This document shows, piece after piece, positions 39,500 through 51,276 of a stretch of DNA of 54,752 nt. The notes beneath the pieces were generated by a model. It saw only the letters and a program-made list of their open reading frames with translations, was not told the DNA's origin and did not search any database. How positions within the stretch are numbered: position 1 is the first letter of the stretch; each line of letters starts with the position of its first letter. Source of the stretch: Pusillimonas sp. (GTDB taxonomy: Bacteria; Pseudomonadota; Gammaproteobacteria; Burkholderiales; Burkholderiaceae_B); NCBI RefSeq assembly GCF_029263785.1, contig NZ_JAJUFE010000013.1, positions 1 through 54,752 of the forward strand. Direction: 5' to 3'. The position numbers were made by a program, and so were the translations under genes.

Positions 39500-39739
39500 A
39501 TGAGTAATAAAGGGCAAACACTACAAGATCCATTCCTGAACGCTCTTCGTAAGGATCACGTGCCCGTATCCATCTACCTAGTCAACGGAATCAAACTGCA
39601 GGGGCAGATCGAATCTTTCGACCAATACGTCGTTCTGCTGCGCAACACAGTCACTCAAATGGTCTACAAACACGCGATTTCCACTGTCGTGCCCGCACGC
39701 CCGGTGAATTTTCAGTCGGATGATCAGTCTGCAGCCTGA
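39500..39739 (+). CDS. hfq: RNA chaperone Hfq
   Basis: 79 residues. Sm1 and Sm2 motifs are intact ([43 protein letters not shown] with the Tyr-Lys-His). The short acidic tail (FQSDDQSAA) is much shorter than in E. coli (102 residues), as in many betaproteobacteria. Start at 39500 has TTGGAG upstream. Heads hfq-hflX-hflK-hflC. Confidence 0.97.
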   Translation: MSNKGQTLQDPFLNALRKDHVPVSIYLVNGIKLQGQIESFDQYVVLLRNTVTQMVYKHAISTVVPARPVNFQSDDQSAA

Positions 39740-39769
39740 TTTGTCAGAAGCCATTGCAAGCTGGAAAAG

Positions 39770-39805
39770 CCCGCCGAGTGCCATGCGCCGGCGGGTTTCA
39801 TTTTT
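39770..39805 (+). terminator. Terminator between hfq and hflX
   Basis: CCCGCCG and CGGCGGG form a 7-bp stem around a 12-base loop, followed by TTTCATTTTT. It lies only 10 bases before hflX, so it probably lets excess hfq mRNA end here while reading through in part to the hfl genes. Confidence 0.7.
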
Positions 39806-39814
39806 AGGCGGTGA

Positions 39815-40921
39815 ATGAAGACTTTGATAGTAAGCGTCGATCTGGGCGAACCGGATTACCAGGCGCATGCCGAAGAATTTGCCATGCTGGCCGAAGGGGC
39901 GGGTGCGCAAATCGTCGGGACGGTCGTGGCACGCCGGGCGCGACCGGACGCTGCGCATTTCATAGGCAAGGGCAAAGTCGAAGAGGCCTTGCTGATGGCA
40001 GACACCGGACAAGCCGACATCATCCTGTTTGACCAGGCCCTTAGTCCGGCCCAACAGCGAAATCTCGAGCGCGTGCTCAAGCGGCGGGTAGTCGACCGCG
40101 TCTCCCTGATTCTGGATATTTTTGCCTTGCGAGCCAAGAGCCATGAGGGAAAGCTGCAGGTTGAACTGGCTCAGTTGCAGCACCTGTCTACCCGATTGAC
40201 TCGCTTATGGACCCACCTGGAGCGGCAGCAGGGCGGGATCGGCATGCGTGGTCCGGGCGAGTCCCAGCTTGAAATGGACCGACGGATGATTGGCGCCAAG
40301 GTCAAGCTTCTGAAGGAACGGCTCGACCGCGTGCAGAGACAGCGCCTTACCCAAAGGCGCGCGCGTGCTCGCAGCAGCACTCTGTCAGTGTCTCTGGTTG
40401 GTTATACGAACGCAGGCAAATCCACACTATTCAATGCCCTGACCCGTGCTGACGCGTACGCAGCAGATCAACTGTTTGCCACGCTCGATACAACGACCCG
40501 CAAGTTGTGGATTGAAGGTACGGGCCAGGTGGTTCTTTCGGATACCGTGGGCTTCATTCGCGACCTGCCGCCAACGCTGATTGCCGCGTTTCGCGCGACC
40601 CTCGAAGAGACGGTTCATGCCGATTTGCTGTTGCATGTGGTGGACGCGTCCAGTCATCAGCGCGACGAACAAATTGCCGAAGTTCGCAAGGTGTTGGCCG
40701 ACATCCACGCCGACGAAATTCCCACCATTCTTGTCTATAACAAAATTGACGAAACGGGCTATGAACCCCGGGTGGAGCGTGACGAACATGGTACCATTGC
40801 CCGAGTATTTGTAAGCGCCCTGAAGCGTGCCGGCCTGGACGCTTTGCGTGGGGCAATCGTAGAGGCTGGCCAGACAACGAGAAGCAATGCGTTCAATATC
40901 GAAAATCTTCAATCTGAATGA
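39815..40921 (+). CDS. hflX: Ribosome-associated GTPase HflX
   Basis: 368 residues. Splits stalled ribosomes under stress. N-terminal GTP-binding-like domain with FIGKGKVEE and LFDQALSPAQQRNLE; coiled-coil with GMRGPGESQLEMDRR; G domain with P-loop GYTNAGKST near residue 200 and NKIDE. Overlaps hflK by 35 bases. Confidence 0.95.
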   Translation: MKTLIVSVDLGEPDYQAHAEEFAMLAEGAGAQIVGTVVARRARPDAAHFIGKGKVEEALLMADTGQADIILFDQALSPAQQRNLERVLKRRVVDRVSLILDIFALRAKSHEGKLQVELAQLQHLSTRLTRLWTHLERQQGGIGMRGPGESQLEMDRRMIGAKVKLLKERLDRVQRQRLTQRRARARSSTLSVSLVGYTNAGKSTLFNALTRADAYAADQLFATLDTTTRKLWIEGTGQVVLSDTVGFIRDLPPTLIAAFRATLEETVHADLLLHVVDASSHQRDEQIAEVRKVLADIHADEIPTILVYNKIDETGYEPRVERDEHGTIARVFVSALKRAGLDALRGAIVEAGQTTRSNAFNIENLQSE

Positions 40922-42191
40922 CCCGGGCTGGGGCCGTGGCGGAAGCGGTAACGATTCCGAGCCTCCCCGAAGGCCCAACCAGGGTGGTGGTCCGCCTGAT
41001 CTCGATGAAGTCTGGCGCGATTTCAATAATCGCCTGGGAGCCATGTTTGGCCGCAAACCTCGTCGTGGTGGTATCGGCAATGGGGGCGGTGGCAGTGGTT
41101 CGGGCCCCTCGTTGCCCAAAGGTTCTCCTAAAACCATCGGTGTGATCCTTGTCGTACTGGTGGCCTTGTGGCTGGCCAGCGGCTTTACCATCGTTCAGGA
41201 AGGGCAGGTTGCAGTCGTTACCCGCTTCGGGGCCTATACCAAAACCCTAACTCCCGGCCTGCAGTGGCGACTGCCGTACCCGATCGAAGATTCCCAAACT
41301 GTCAACATCGCCCAGCTGCGTACATTTGAAGTCGGTTTTCGCGGTAATGCCCGAAACAAGGTCCTGAGCGAATCCCTGATGCTCACCACCGACGAGAATA
41401 TTGTGGATGTCCAGTTTGTGGTGCAGTACCGGCTCAATCCCGAAGGCGCGCCCGACTACCTGTTCAAGACAAGCCAGCCTGACGAGTCCGTACGCCAGGC
41501 CGTCGAAACCGCCATGCGAGAAGTAGTGGGCCAGCAGCCGATGGATTCAGTCCTGTATTCGGGCCGTACTGAAATTGCCGCCCGCGTGCAACGCTTTGCC
41601 CAAGAGATCCTCGATCGCTATCAAACTGGCATACAGGTAAGCACGGTCGCCATACAGAACGTTCAGCCGCCCGAACAAGTGCAGGCAGCATTCGACGACG
41701 CCGTCAAGGCCGGCCAAGATCGCGAACGCCTGATAAACGAAGGTAACGCCTATGCCAGCCGAGTGCTCCCCGAGGCCCAGGGTCAGGTTGCCCGCATGCT
41801 GCAAGAGGCCGAAGGTTACCGTGCACAGGTCATTGGTGATGCCCAGGGTGATTCAGCACGGTTTGCCAGTGTGGAAACCGAGTACTCCAAGGCGCCGGAA
41901 ATCACACGCGAACGCATGTATCTGAGCACGATGCAGGGCATACTTGAAAGTACTGCCAAGATCGTCGTCGACACAGCCAGCGAAAACAATATGCTGTACC
42001 TGCCGTTGGACAAGATAACGGGTCAGGCAGCCCGTCCGGCTCCGCCGGCTCCGGATTCCGGGTCAGACTCGAGCACCTCGGCTGCCGCTGCCACAGGCGC
42101 GGCTGCCCAGGGTTCGTCGTCGACAAGAACGCGAAACACTCCGTATAGCAATGGCGCCTCGGGCGCGCTTGCCAATCCTTATTCGCGCTAA
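40887..42191 (+). CDS. hflK: FtsH protease regulator subunit HflK
   Basis: 434 residues. Prohibitin/SPFH protein that with HflC forms the membrane cage around FtsH. Gly-rich N-terminus with NDPGWGRGG, membrane helix near residues 84-104 (GVILVVLVALWLASGFTIV), SPFH domain to about 330, then a Ser/Ala/Thr-rich tail. ATG 40887 lies inside the end of hflX, so the two are translationally coupled. Confidence 0.94.
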   Translation: MRSISKIFNLNDPGWGRGGSGNDSEPPRRPNQGGGPPDLDEVWRDFNNRLGAMFGRKPRRGGIGNGGGGSGSGPSLPKGSPKTIGVILVVLVALWLASGFTIVQEGQVAVVTRFGAYTKTLTPGLQWRLPYPIEDSQTVNIAQLRTFEVGFRGNARNKVLSESLMLTTDENIVDVQFVVQYRLNPEGAPDYLFKTSQPDESVRQAVETAMREVVGQQPMDSVLYSGRTEIAARVQRFAQEILDRYQTGIQVSTVAIQNVQPPEQVQAAFDDAVKAGQDRERLINEGNAYASRVLPEAQGQVARMLQEAEGYRAQVIGDAQGDSARFASVETEYSKAPEITRERMYLSTMQGILESTAKIVVDTASENNMLYLPLDKITGQAARPAPPAPDSGSDSSTSAAAATGAAAQGSSSTRTRNTPYSNGASGALANPYSR

Positions 42192-42203
42192 CCGGAGGCC
42201 CTA

Positions 42204-43094
42204 ATGCAACGCTTTTTTCCGTACCTCATTGGCCTTCTGATAATTTTGGCCGTTTTGTCTTCTTGTGTATTTGTCGTGCGTGAGCGCGATTCGGCGCTCG
42301 TTTTTGCGCTGGGTGAAGTGCGTGAGACCATCACCAAGCCCGGTCTTTACTTCAAGCTGCCGCCGCCATTCCAGAACGTGGTGTTTCTTGACAAGCGCCT
42401 GCAGACTATCGAAAGCAAGGATCCCGAGCGTATCCAGACCGCCGAAAAGAAGAACCTGCTTATCGATTCGTTCGTCAAATGGCGCATTATCGATCCCCGT
42501 CAGTTCTACGTGACGTTCGGGGCGAACACCCGCGCGGCCGAAGAACGGCTCAGCGCCCAAATTCGTGATGCGCTGAACGCGTCGGTTAACGTACGTACCG
42601 TCAAGGAAGTCGTGTCCAGCCAGCGTGGCGACATCATGAAAGAAATGCTGACCACCGTCGATAACCGCGCGCGTCCGCTGGGTGTCGAAGTGGTCGATGT
42701 CCGACTGCGCCGTATTGATTTTGCCCCTGAGATCTCTGAGTCTGTGTATCGACGAATGGAAGCCGAGCGTAAAGAAGAAGCCAACCGTCTTCGCGCGTCG
42801 GGCGCGGCAGATAGCGAGCGGATTCGTGCTCAGGCAGATCGTCAGCGACAAGAGCTCCTGGCCTCGGCCTACGCGCAAGCCCAAGAGATTCGAGGGCAGG
42901 GCGACGCTGAAGCCACGTCCATCTTTGCCGAGGCGTACAGCAAAAACCCCGAGTTCTTCAGTTTTTACAAGAGCCTTGAGGGGTACCGCTCTGCATTCTC
43001 CAGCAAAGACGACCTGCTTGTCATCAGCCCCGACTCGCATTTCTTCCGTTTCTGGGAAGGCGTTCAAGGTGGACAACAACCGGCTTCGCCCTGA
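42204..43094 (+). CDS. hflC: FtsH protease regulator subunit HflC
   Basis: 296 residues. N-terminal signal anchor (PYLIGLLIILAVLSSCVFVV), SPFH domain (RERDSALVFALGEV, RLRRIDFAPEISESVYRRM), and a helical tail (AQAQEIRGQGDAEAT). Partner of HflK. CCGGAGGCC precedes the ATG. 12 bases after hflK. Confidence 0.95.
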   Translation: MQRFFPYLIGLLIILAVLSSCVFVVRERDSALVFALGEVRETITKPGLYFKLPPPFQNVVFLDKRLQTIESKDPERIQTAEKKNLLIDSFVKWRIIDPRQFYVTFGANTRAAEERLSAQIRDALNASVNVRTVKEVVSSQRGDIMKEMLTTVDNRARPLGVEVVDVRLRRIDFAPEISESVYRRMEAERKEEANRLRASGAADSERIRAQADRQRQELLASAYAQAQEIRGQGDAEATSIFAEAYSKNPEFFSFYKSLEGYRSAFSSKDDLLVISPDSHFFRFWEGVQGGQQPASP

Positions 43095-43144
43095 GCCCGA
43101 GTTTTGCGGCAAATGGTACCCGGCAGTGGCCGTTTCCCCTCAAT

Positions 43145-43173
43145 TTGGGAATGGCGCCACATCACGGTACAAT
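43145..43173 (+). promoter_or_regulatory. Candidate hisZ promoter
   Basis: TTGGGA and TACAAT with 17-base spacing, the best promoter match in this part of the window. The start point would be near 43180, before the hairpin at 43199-43234. Confidence 0.55.
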
Positions 43174-43198
43174 ACGCCGTAAGTTGAAATACTCCGCA

Positions 43199-43234
43199 AG
43201 CGACTTGGCGGGCTTACGCCCCCGGTCGCTTTTT
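43199..43234 (+). terminator. Terminator-like hairpin in the hflC-hisZ gap
   Basis: AGCGA pairs with TCGCT, and an inner GGGC-TTAC-GCCC stem extends it, with bulges and wobble pairs, before five T. It can end the hfl transcript, but it also sits downstream of the best hisZ promoter and so could act as an attenuator for hisZ-purA. Confidence 0.55.
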
Positions 43235-43271
43235 GTTTGGACCCAATCCAACCGCTTTAATACCGACTCGC

Positions 43272-45813
<2,542 letters not shown>

Positions 45814-45885
45814 GGGTTTTGCAACGGCCGTCGGCGGGGGGTATTATTACGCTCCTTACTTGCATGCAAACCCAGGGAGTACACC

Positions 45886-46434
45886 ATGAGCCTGCCGCCC
45901 AGTACCGATCGTGACCTGTGGGTCAGTTGGGATGACTATCACGCACAGATAGATCGACTTGCCCTGATCATCCATGAATCCGGCTGGCAGTTCGACAAGA
46001 TTATCTGTCTGGCCCGGGGTGGCGTACGAGTCGGAGACGTGCTGTCTCGCATCTATGACGTTCCACTGGGTATACTGGCAACCAGCAGTTACCGCGAGGC
46101 AGCGGGTACCCAACAGGGCAGCCTTGACATTGCCCAGTTCATCACCATCACTCGAGGTACGCTCGATGGGCGTGTCCTGCTGGTCGACGACATGGTCGAT
46201 ACGGGCCTGACGTTCATCCGTGTCGGTGAACATCTTCGCGAGCAGTTCCCGGCCATTACCGAAATGCGCAGCGCTGTATTGTGGTGGAAAGGCCACTCCA
46301 AGGCCACTCCCGATTACTATGTCGAGAAGCTTCCGACCAATCCCTGGATTCACCAGCCCTTCGAAGATTACGACAGCCTGCGCCCGCATCAGTTGGAAGC
46401 TTGGGTGCGCAAAGGAAAGCGAAGCGGTAAGTAA
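45886..46434 (+). CDS. Phosphoribosyltransferase-domain protein
   Basis: 182 residues. Type I PRTase with PRPP-binding loop VLLVDDMVDTGLT near residues 102-114 and CLARGGVRVGDVL near 41. It resembles xanthine/guanine-type salvage enzymes (COG2236), but its base specificity cannot be read from the sequence. Its position after purA suggests purine salvage (inference). GGGAG precedes the ATG. Confidence 0.88.
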   Translation: MSLPPSTDRDLWVSWDDYHAQIDRLALIIHESGWQFDKIICLARGGVRVGDVLSRIYDVPLGILATSSYREAAGTQQGSLDIAQFITITRGTLDGRVLLVDDMVDTGLTFIRVGEHLREQFPAITEMRSAVLWWKGHSKATPDYYVEKLPTNPWIHQPFEDYDSLRPHQLEAWVRKGKRSGK

Positions 46435-46439
46435 TATGG

Positions 46440-46445
46440 TAGAAT
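46440..46445 (+). promoter_or_regulatory. -10 element of the rpsU-dnaG(-rpoD) promoter
   Basis: TAGAAT in the context TAGAATCTA, as before rpsP, 50 bases before rpsU. The -35 region is weak (AAGCGA at 17-base spacing) and lies in the end of the phosphoribosyltransferase gene. Confidence 0.4.
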
Positions 46446-46495
46446 CTAATGCTTTACAAAATACCGCCCACCTTTTTTACGAGGCCTATTGATAC

Positions 46496-46708
46496 ATGCC
46501 TACCGTTCGTCTTAAAGAAAACGAGCCATTTGAAGCTGCCCTTCGCCGCTTCAAACGTACCATCGAAAAAACCGGCCTGCTGACCGAGCTGCGTTCACGC
46601 GAATTCTATGAAAAGCCCACCGCCGAGCGCAAGCGTAAGCATGCTGCCGCGGTCAAGCGTCATTACAAGCGCATCCGCAGCCAACAATTGCCCCCGCGCC
46701 TCTATTGA
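46496..46708 (+). CDS. rpsU: 30S ribosomal protein S21
   Basis: 70 residues, normal length. Typical S21 sequence ([34 protein letters not shown]) with the basic C-terminal helix. First gene of the macromolecular synthesis operon, with GAGG before the start. Confidence 0.97.
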   Translation: MPTVRLKENEPFEAALRRFKRTIEKTGLLTELRSREFYEKPTAERKRKHAAAVKRHYKRIRSQQLPPRLY

Positions 46709-48612
46709 TACCAGACTCTTTTGTTCAAGAGCTTCTCGCCCGGGTAGATGTAGTCGACGTCGTCGGGCGCTATGTGCAGTTGCGCAAGGGCGGGGCCAAC
46801 TTGCTTGGCCTGTGTCCATTTCATAACGAAAAATCCCCCTCATTCACTGTCAGCCCCACCAAACAGTTTTACCACTGCTTTGGCTGCGGAGCACATGGCA
46901 GCGCCATATCGTTTCTGATGGAGCACACCGGGGCCAGTTTCCCCGAGGCGGTGCGCAGCCTGGCTGCGTCGGTCGGCCTGGTTGTGCCCGAAGAAAATCG
47001 CAGCCCCGCCCAGCAGGCTGCGTCCAAGCGTCGCAAGGAAGAAGTATCGCGTCACCAGCAGATACTCGACGCCGCCAATGCCTTTTACCAGCGCTCCCTG
47101 AAGGGGTCTCCGGCTGCCGTGGCCTACCTCAAGCAGCGCGGCTTGAGCGGGCAGGTGGCAGCTCGCTTCGGCCTGGGATGGAGCGGCAACGACCGTCGTG
47201 GCCTTGCGACGGTCTTTTCCAACTACGAAGACCCATTGTTGGTGGAATCGGGCCTGGTCATCGAGTCCGAGGACGGACGTCGGTACGACCGGTTTCGCGA
47301 ACGCGTGATGTTCCCTATCCGGAACTCGCGCGGCCTGGTCATCGGGTTTGGCGGTCGACTGATCGCGAAGGGTGAGCCCAAGTACCTCAATTCGCCCGAA
47401 ACAGCCGTTTTTTCCAAAGGGCGCGAGCTTTATGGCTTGTGGGAAGCCAGGTCGGCCGTGCGCACTGAAGGCTGCGTATTGGTGGTCGAAGGCTATATGG
47501 ATGTGGTGGGTCTGGCCCAGCAGGGTATCGAGAACGCAGTAGCCACCCTGGGCACGGCGACAACGCCCGAACATGTTCAGAAATTGTTGCGCGTCAGTGA
47601 CAAGGTCGTATTCAGTTTCGACGGTGACAAGGCGGGGCGCCGCGCGGCCTGGAGGGCACTTCAGGTTTGCCTGCCATTATTGCGGGACGATGCATCCATA
47701 CGGTTTCTGTTCTTGCCACCAGAGCACGATCCGGATTCGTATGTGCGCGAGTTTGGTGCAGAAGCGTTCAGGGCTTCCCTGGCCGAGGCAGATCCGCTTT
47801 CGCGGTTCATGCTTGATGAACTGGCATCGCATCATGCGCTTGACGAAGCTGAGGGCAGGGCGGCCTGTGTGCACGAGGCAAAACCGCTTCTGGCTGCAAT
47901 ACCTCCGGGCACCTTGAGAATGCAGATCGAGCGCGAGTTCGCCCAGATGGTAAAACTTACGCCCGAAGAGCTTGCGAGCATGCTCGAAGCAGCGCCGGAC
48001 TCGTCTGGGGGCGGTCGTGCGAACCAGCCAATTTCAGCAGAAGCTCCACCGCAATTCGGTTCGTCGCATGAAGAGCCGCCGCATTTCGACAACATCCCGT
48101 TTGGCGATCATGAGCCTTCGGTACCCTGGGAGCCTGAGCCCCAGGGCCGGGTGGCTTCGCGTTCGAGCCGGCCTCAACGGCCGCGCGCCGTGACGCCCAT
48201 GGCCAAGCGCTTGTTGAGGCTGTTGCTGGCGCATCCCGAGCTCGTTGACCATTTGGGCGATCAGCAGCTTGAAATTCTTGAACAAGGGCCCCATCTTGTA
48301 CTTGTACGAGATCTGATTGCGTTAGCCCATACCAGTGGTGCCCGTCATGTGGGTGCGCTGCTGCAGGCGGCAGACCCAGCTGAGGAACTGACGCAGGTTC
48401 TTAATAGTCTAAGTACAGAGTTGCTGGATCAGGATGATCTGCCTGACCCGCTGGCTGAGTGGAACGACGCGATGCATCGCATTGAACTGGAGGCAATCAA
48501 GGCCGAACAGTCTGAATTGATCGCAAAGGGCCTCAAGGACGAGGCGTCTCGCCAGCGATACCAGAAATTGACGCGCAGACTGGCACTTTTGAATAGTGCC
48601 TCTGCGCATTGA
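46705..48612 (+). CDS. dnaG: DNA primase
   Basis: 635 residues. Makes RNA primers at the fork. The N-terminal zinc-binding domain has CPFH and CFGC (about residues 33-60); the RNA polymerase core with TOPRIM motifs ([11 protein letters not shown] near 255, [11 protein letters not shown] near 305) follows; the C-terminal DnaB-binding helical region ends the protein. A Ser/Pro/Glu-rich linker lies at about 430-490. Start is TTG overlapping the rpsU stop (TTGA), giving [17 protein letters not shown]; no ATG alternative exists before the zinc finger. Confidence 0.94.
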   Translation: MIPDSFVQELLARVDVVDVVGRYVQLRKGGANLLGLCPFHNEKSPSFTVSPTKQFYHCFGCGAHGSAISFLMEHTGASFPEAVRSLAASVGLVVPEENRSPAQQAASKRRKEEVSRHQQILDAANAFYQRSLKGSPAAVAYLKQRGLSGQVAARFGLGWSGNDRRGLATVFSNYEDPLLVESGLVIESEDGRRYDRFRERVMFPIRNSRGLVIGFGGRLIAKGEPKYLNSPETAVFSKGRELYGLWEARSAVRTEGCVLVVEGYMDVVGLAQQGIENAVATLGTATTPEHVQKLLRVSDKVVFSFDGDKAGRRAAWRALQVCLPLLRDDASIRFLFLPPEHDPDSYVREFGAEAFRASLAEADPLSRFMLDELASHHALDEAEGRAACVHEAKPLLAAIPPGTLRMQIEREFAQMVKLTPEELASMLEAAPDSSGGGRANQPISAEAPPQFGSSHEEPPHFDNIPFGDHEPSVPWEPEPQGRVASRSSRPQRPRAVTPMAKRLLRLLLAHPELVDHLGDQQLEILEQGPHLVLVRDLIALAHTSGARHVGALLQAADPAEELTQVLNSLSTELLDQDDLPDPLAEWNDAMHRIELEAIKAEQSELIAKGLKDEASRQRYQKLTRRLALLNSASAH

Positions 48613-48847
48613 GTGTTGTAAAATAAAGAGTTTTTCGCATTGCCCCAGTGGCCAATGCACCAGGATGCGGTCTTACGCCGGTTAGCCCCTTTTGGCCTTG
48701 CACACACGAAGACAAGGATTTTATCGCTATGGGCACTGAGTTACAGGTCGGTCTTGAGTGCTTTGGTCCGCTGACGTGCGAGAGTAGTTTTGCCATGCAA
48801 TATGGGCCGTTATCCTGCGCGCCCTATTTGCAATTACGGAAGCGACT
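48613..48847 (+). other. dnaG-rpoD intergenic region
   Basis: 235 bases that probably hold separate rpoD promoters, as in other proteobacteria. A TAAAAT hexamer is near 48619, and an imperfect hairpin (GCATTG and CAATGC, 48637-48658) follows. No heat-shock consensus was clear. Confidence 0.35.
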
Positions 48848-51130
48848 ATGACCAAAGCCACAGGTAAGAACCCGTTGGTAGCCGAAGAACAGGCCGAAAA
48901 GAAGCGTAAGACGGCTGCCGCGACCAAAAGCACTTCCAAGACGTCTGTAAAGGTCGAGGCGGATGCCAAGGCCGAAGCTACGGCTCAATCCACCGCCGCC
49001 AAAAAAGCGCCTGCCAAGAAGGCTGCTGCTAAAAAGGCTGCGGCGAAAACGACAGCTGCCAAAAAGGCCGCTGTCAAGAAGACTGCTGCCAAGAAGGCGG
49101 CGAAAACGGCTGTCAAGGCTACCCGTGCTGCACCTTCGGGACGTCGGCCCGGCCGGCCCGCCAAATCAGCCAACAATGATTCCGTCGATTTCAACGATGA
49201 TGATGTTGAACTCGAAGTCATTCCTGATTTCAAGCCGACCCCCAAACGTGGTGGCAAGCGCGGCAAGGGCGATAAAGATGCCCCTGCACGCAGCCAGATG
49301 ACGCCCGAAGAACAGGAAGCACGTCGCAACCGTCTCAAGGTTTTGATCAAGCTTGGCAAAGAGCGAGGCTACCTCACATACGGGGAAATCAACGATCACC
49401 TGCCTGACGACCTCGTCGATGCAGAAGCTATCGATGGCATTATCAGCACGTTCAGCGACATGGGCATCTCGGTGTACGACCAGGCCCCCGATGCCGAATC
49501 GCTTCTGCTCAACGACAACGCGCCTGTTGCTTCCAACGACGACGACGTCGAGGACGAGGCCGAAGCAGCCCTCACTACCGTCGACTCGGATTTCGGTCGC
49601 ACTACCGATCCCGTTCGCATGTACATGCGCGAAATGGGCACGGTCGAACTTCTGACACGCGAAGGCGAAATCGAAATTGCCAAGCGCATCGAAGACGGCC
49701 TCAAGCACATGGTCATGGCCATCGCTGCTTGCCCTACCACTGTCAATGAAATCCTGGCTTACGTACAGCGTGTGCGCGACGGACATGCCCAGATCGACGA
49801 GGTGGTTGACGGTCTGGTTGACGAAGAGGGCGAAGAATACGCAGGCGCGGGCGTAGCCGTAGGTAATGACGACAACGAAGACGGTCCTGCCGGCGGCATG
49901 AGCAGCAAGCAGCTCGAACATTTGCGTACCAAGGCGCTCAAGAAGTTCGAGAACGTTGCTGTGTGGTTCGAAAAAATGCGCAAGGCTTTCGAAACCAAGG
50001 GCTATAACACTCCCGAGTACGAAGAGGCTCAGCAAGCCATTTTGGACGAGCTCATGGGAGTGCGTTTCACGGCCAAGATGGTTGAACGCCTCGCTGATAC
50101 CCTTCGTGAACAGGTTGCCCAGGTGCGGCAGCTCGAGCGCGAAGTGCTGCACATCTGTGTCGATCGCGCCGGCATGCCGCGTGCGCATTTCATCAAGGCC
50201 TTTCCTGGTAACGAAACCAACCTCGACTGGGTCATTCAGGAAGTTGCGGCGGGGCACCCGTACTCTGAAACTCTCGAGCGCCATGTGCCGGCAGTTCAAG
50301 AGCTGCAGCAAAAGCTCATCGACCTCCAGGCCAGTGTCGTACTACCGCTCAAGGACCTCAAAGACGTCAACAAGCGAATGGCCACTGGCGAAGCAAAGGC
50401 TCGCAAGGCCAAGCGCGAAATGACCGAGGCCAACCTGCGTCTGGTCATTTCGATTGCCAAAAAATACACCAACCGCGGCTTGCAGTTCCTTGATCTTATT
50501 CAGGAAGGCAATATCGGTTTGATGAAGGCCGTCGACAAGTTTGAATATCGTCGCGGCTACAAGTTCTCCACCTATGCAACGTGGTGGATTCGTCAGGCTA
50601 TTACGCGTTCGATTGCAGACCAGGCCCGCACCATTCGTATTCCGGTGCACATGATTGAAACCATCAACAAGATGAATCGCATCAATCGCCAAATTCTGCA
50701 GGAAACCGGAGCCGAACCCGATCCGGCCACCCTTGCGCAGAAAATGGATATGCCGGAAGACAAGGTTCGCAAGATCCTTAAAATCGCCAAAGAGCCCATT
50801 TCCATGGAAACTCCCATTGGCGACGATGACGATTCCCACCTGGGCGATTTCATCGAAGACACCGGTACGTTGTCGCCGTCAGAGTGGGCCTTGCACGGTT
50901 CGATGCGTGACGTGGTCAAAGAGGTACTCGATTCACTCACACCTCGCGAAGCCAAGGTGTTGCGCATGCGTTTCGGTATCGAAATGAGCACCGACCAGAC
51001 TCTCGAAGAGGTCGGCAAGCAGTTCGATGTAACGCGCGAGCGTATACGCCAGATCGAGGCCAAGGCGCTGCGAAAACTGCGGCACCCCAGTCGTGCCGAC
51101 AAGCTCAAGAGCTTCCTCGAGGGCAATTAA
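48848..51130 (+). CDS. rpoD: RNA polymerase sigma-70 factor RpoD
   Basis: 760 residues. Primary sigma factor. Region 1.1 begins near residue 155 ([19 protein letters not shown]), region 1.2 near 253 ([19 protein letters not shown]), the non-conserved region follows, then region 2 ([37 protein letters not shown]) and region 4 ([31 protein letters not shown]). Ahead of region 1.1 is a ~100-residue extension rich in Lys/Ala repeats (AAKKAAAKK type) with a GRRPGRPAK element, then an acidic patch. This extension is not part of the E. coli protein. Confidence 0.97.
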   Translation: MTKATGKNPLVAEEQAEKKRKTAAATKSTSKTSVKVEADAKAEATAQSTAAKKAPAKKAAAKKAAAKTTAAKKAAVKKTAAKKAAKTAVKATRAAPSGRRPGRPAKSANNDSVDFNDDDVELEVIPDFKPTPKRGGKRGKGDKDAPARSQMTPEEQEARRNRLKVLIKLGKERGYLTYGEINDHLPDDLVDAEAIDGIISTFSDMGISVYDQAPDAESLLLNDNAPVASNDDDVEDEAEAALTTVDSDFGRTTDPVRMYMREMGTVELLTREGEIEIAKRIEDGLKHMVMAIAACPTTVNEILAYVQRVRDGHAQIDEVVDGLVDEEGEEYAGAGVAVGNDDNEDGPAGGMSSKQLEHLRTKALKKFENVAVWFEKMRKAFETKGYNTPEYEEAQQAILDELMGVRFTAKMVERLADTLREQVAQVRQLEREVLHICVDRAGMPRAHFIKAFPGNETNLDWVIQEVAAGHPYSETLERHVPAVQELQQKLIDLQASVVLPLKDLKDVNKRMATGEAKARKAKREMTEANLRLVISIAKKYTNRGLQFLDLIQEGNIGLMKAVDKFEYRRGYKFSTYATWWIRQAITRSIADQARTIRIPVHMIETINKMNRINRQILQETGAEPDPATLAQKMDMPEDKVRKILKIAKEPISMETPIGDDDDSHLGDFIEDTGTLSPSEWALHGSMRDVVKEVLDSLTPREAKVLRMRFGIEMSTDQTLEEVGKQFDVTRERIRQIEAKALRKLRHPSRADKLKSFLEGN

Positions 51131-51170
51131 GTTGCTTGTCGCTTGATGGGGAGTTTCCCCTTGCAATTCC

Positions 51171-51196
51171 AAACGGGCCCCATCGGGCCCGTTTTT
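51171..51196 (+). terminator. Intrinsic terminator of rpoD
   Basis: AAACGGGCCC and GGGCCCGTTT pair around CATC and end in five T. A second small hairpin, GGGGA-GTT-TCCCC, lies just upstream at 51148-51160. Confidence 0.9.
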
Positions 51197-51276
51197 ACAT
51201 TTATTGCCGTGGCGGGTGACGCTATCATAGTCAGGTGGCCCGGACGGCGTCACAGCACTTATCCAGGAGCAGGTCA

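Noticed and set aside
43145-43240. Possible histidine leader peptide (CAT CAC codons) before hisZ
   Set aside because: Only two adjacent His codons, lying within the promoter candidate itself, so they would not be transcribed from it as a leader.
49166-50311. 381-residue open frame antisense to rpoD
   Set aside because: rpoD is certain, and the antisense frame arises from its codon bias; composition is not protein-like.
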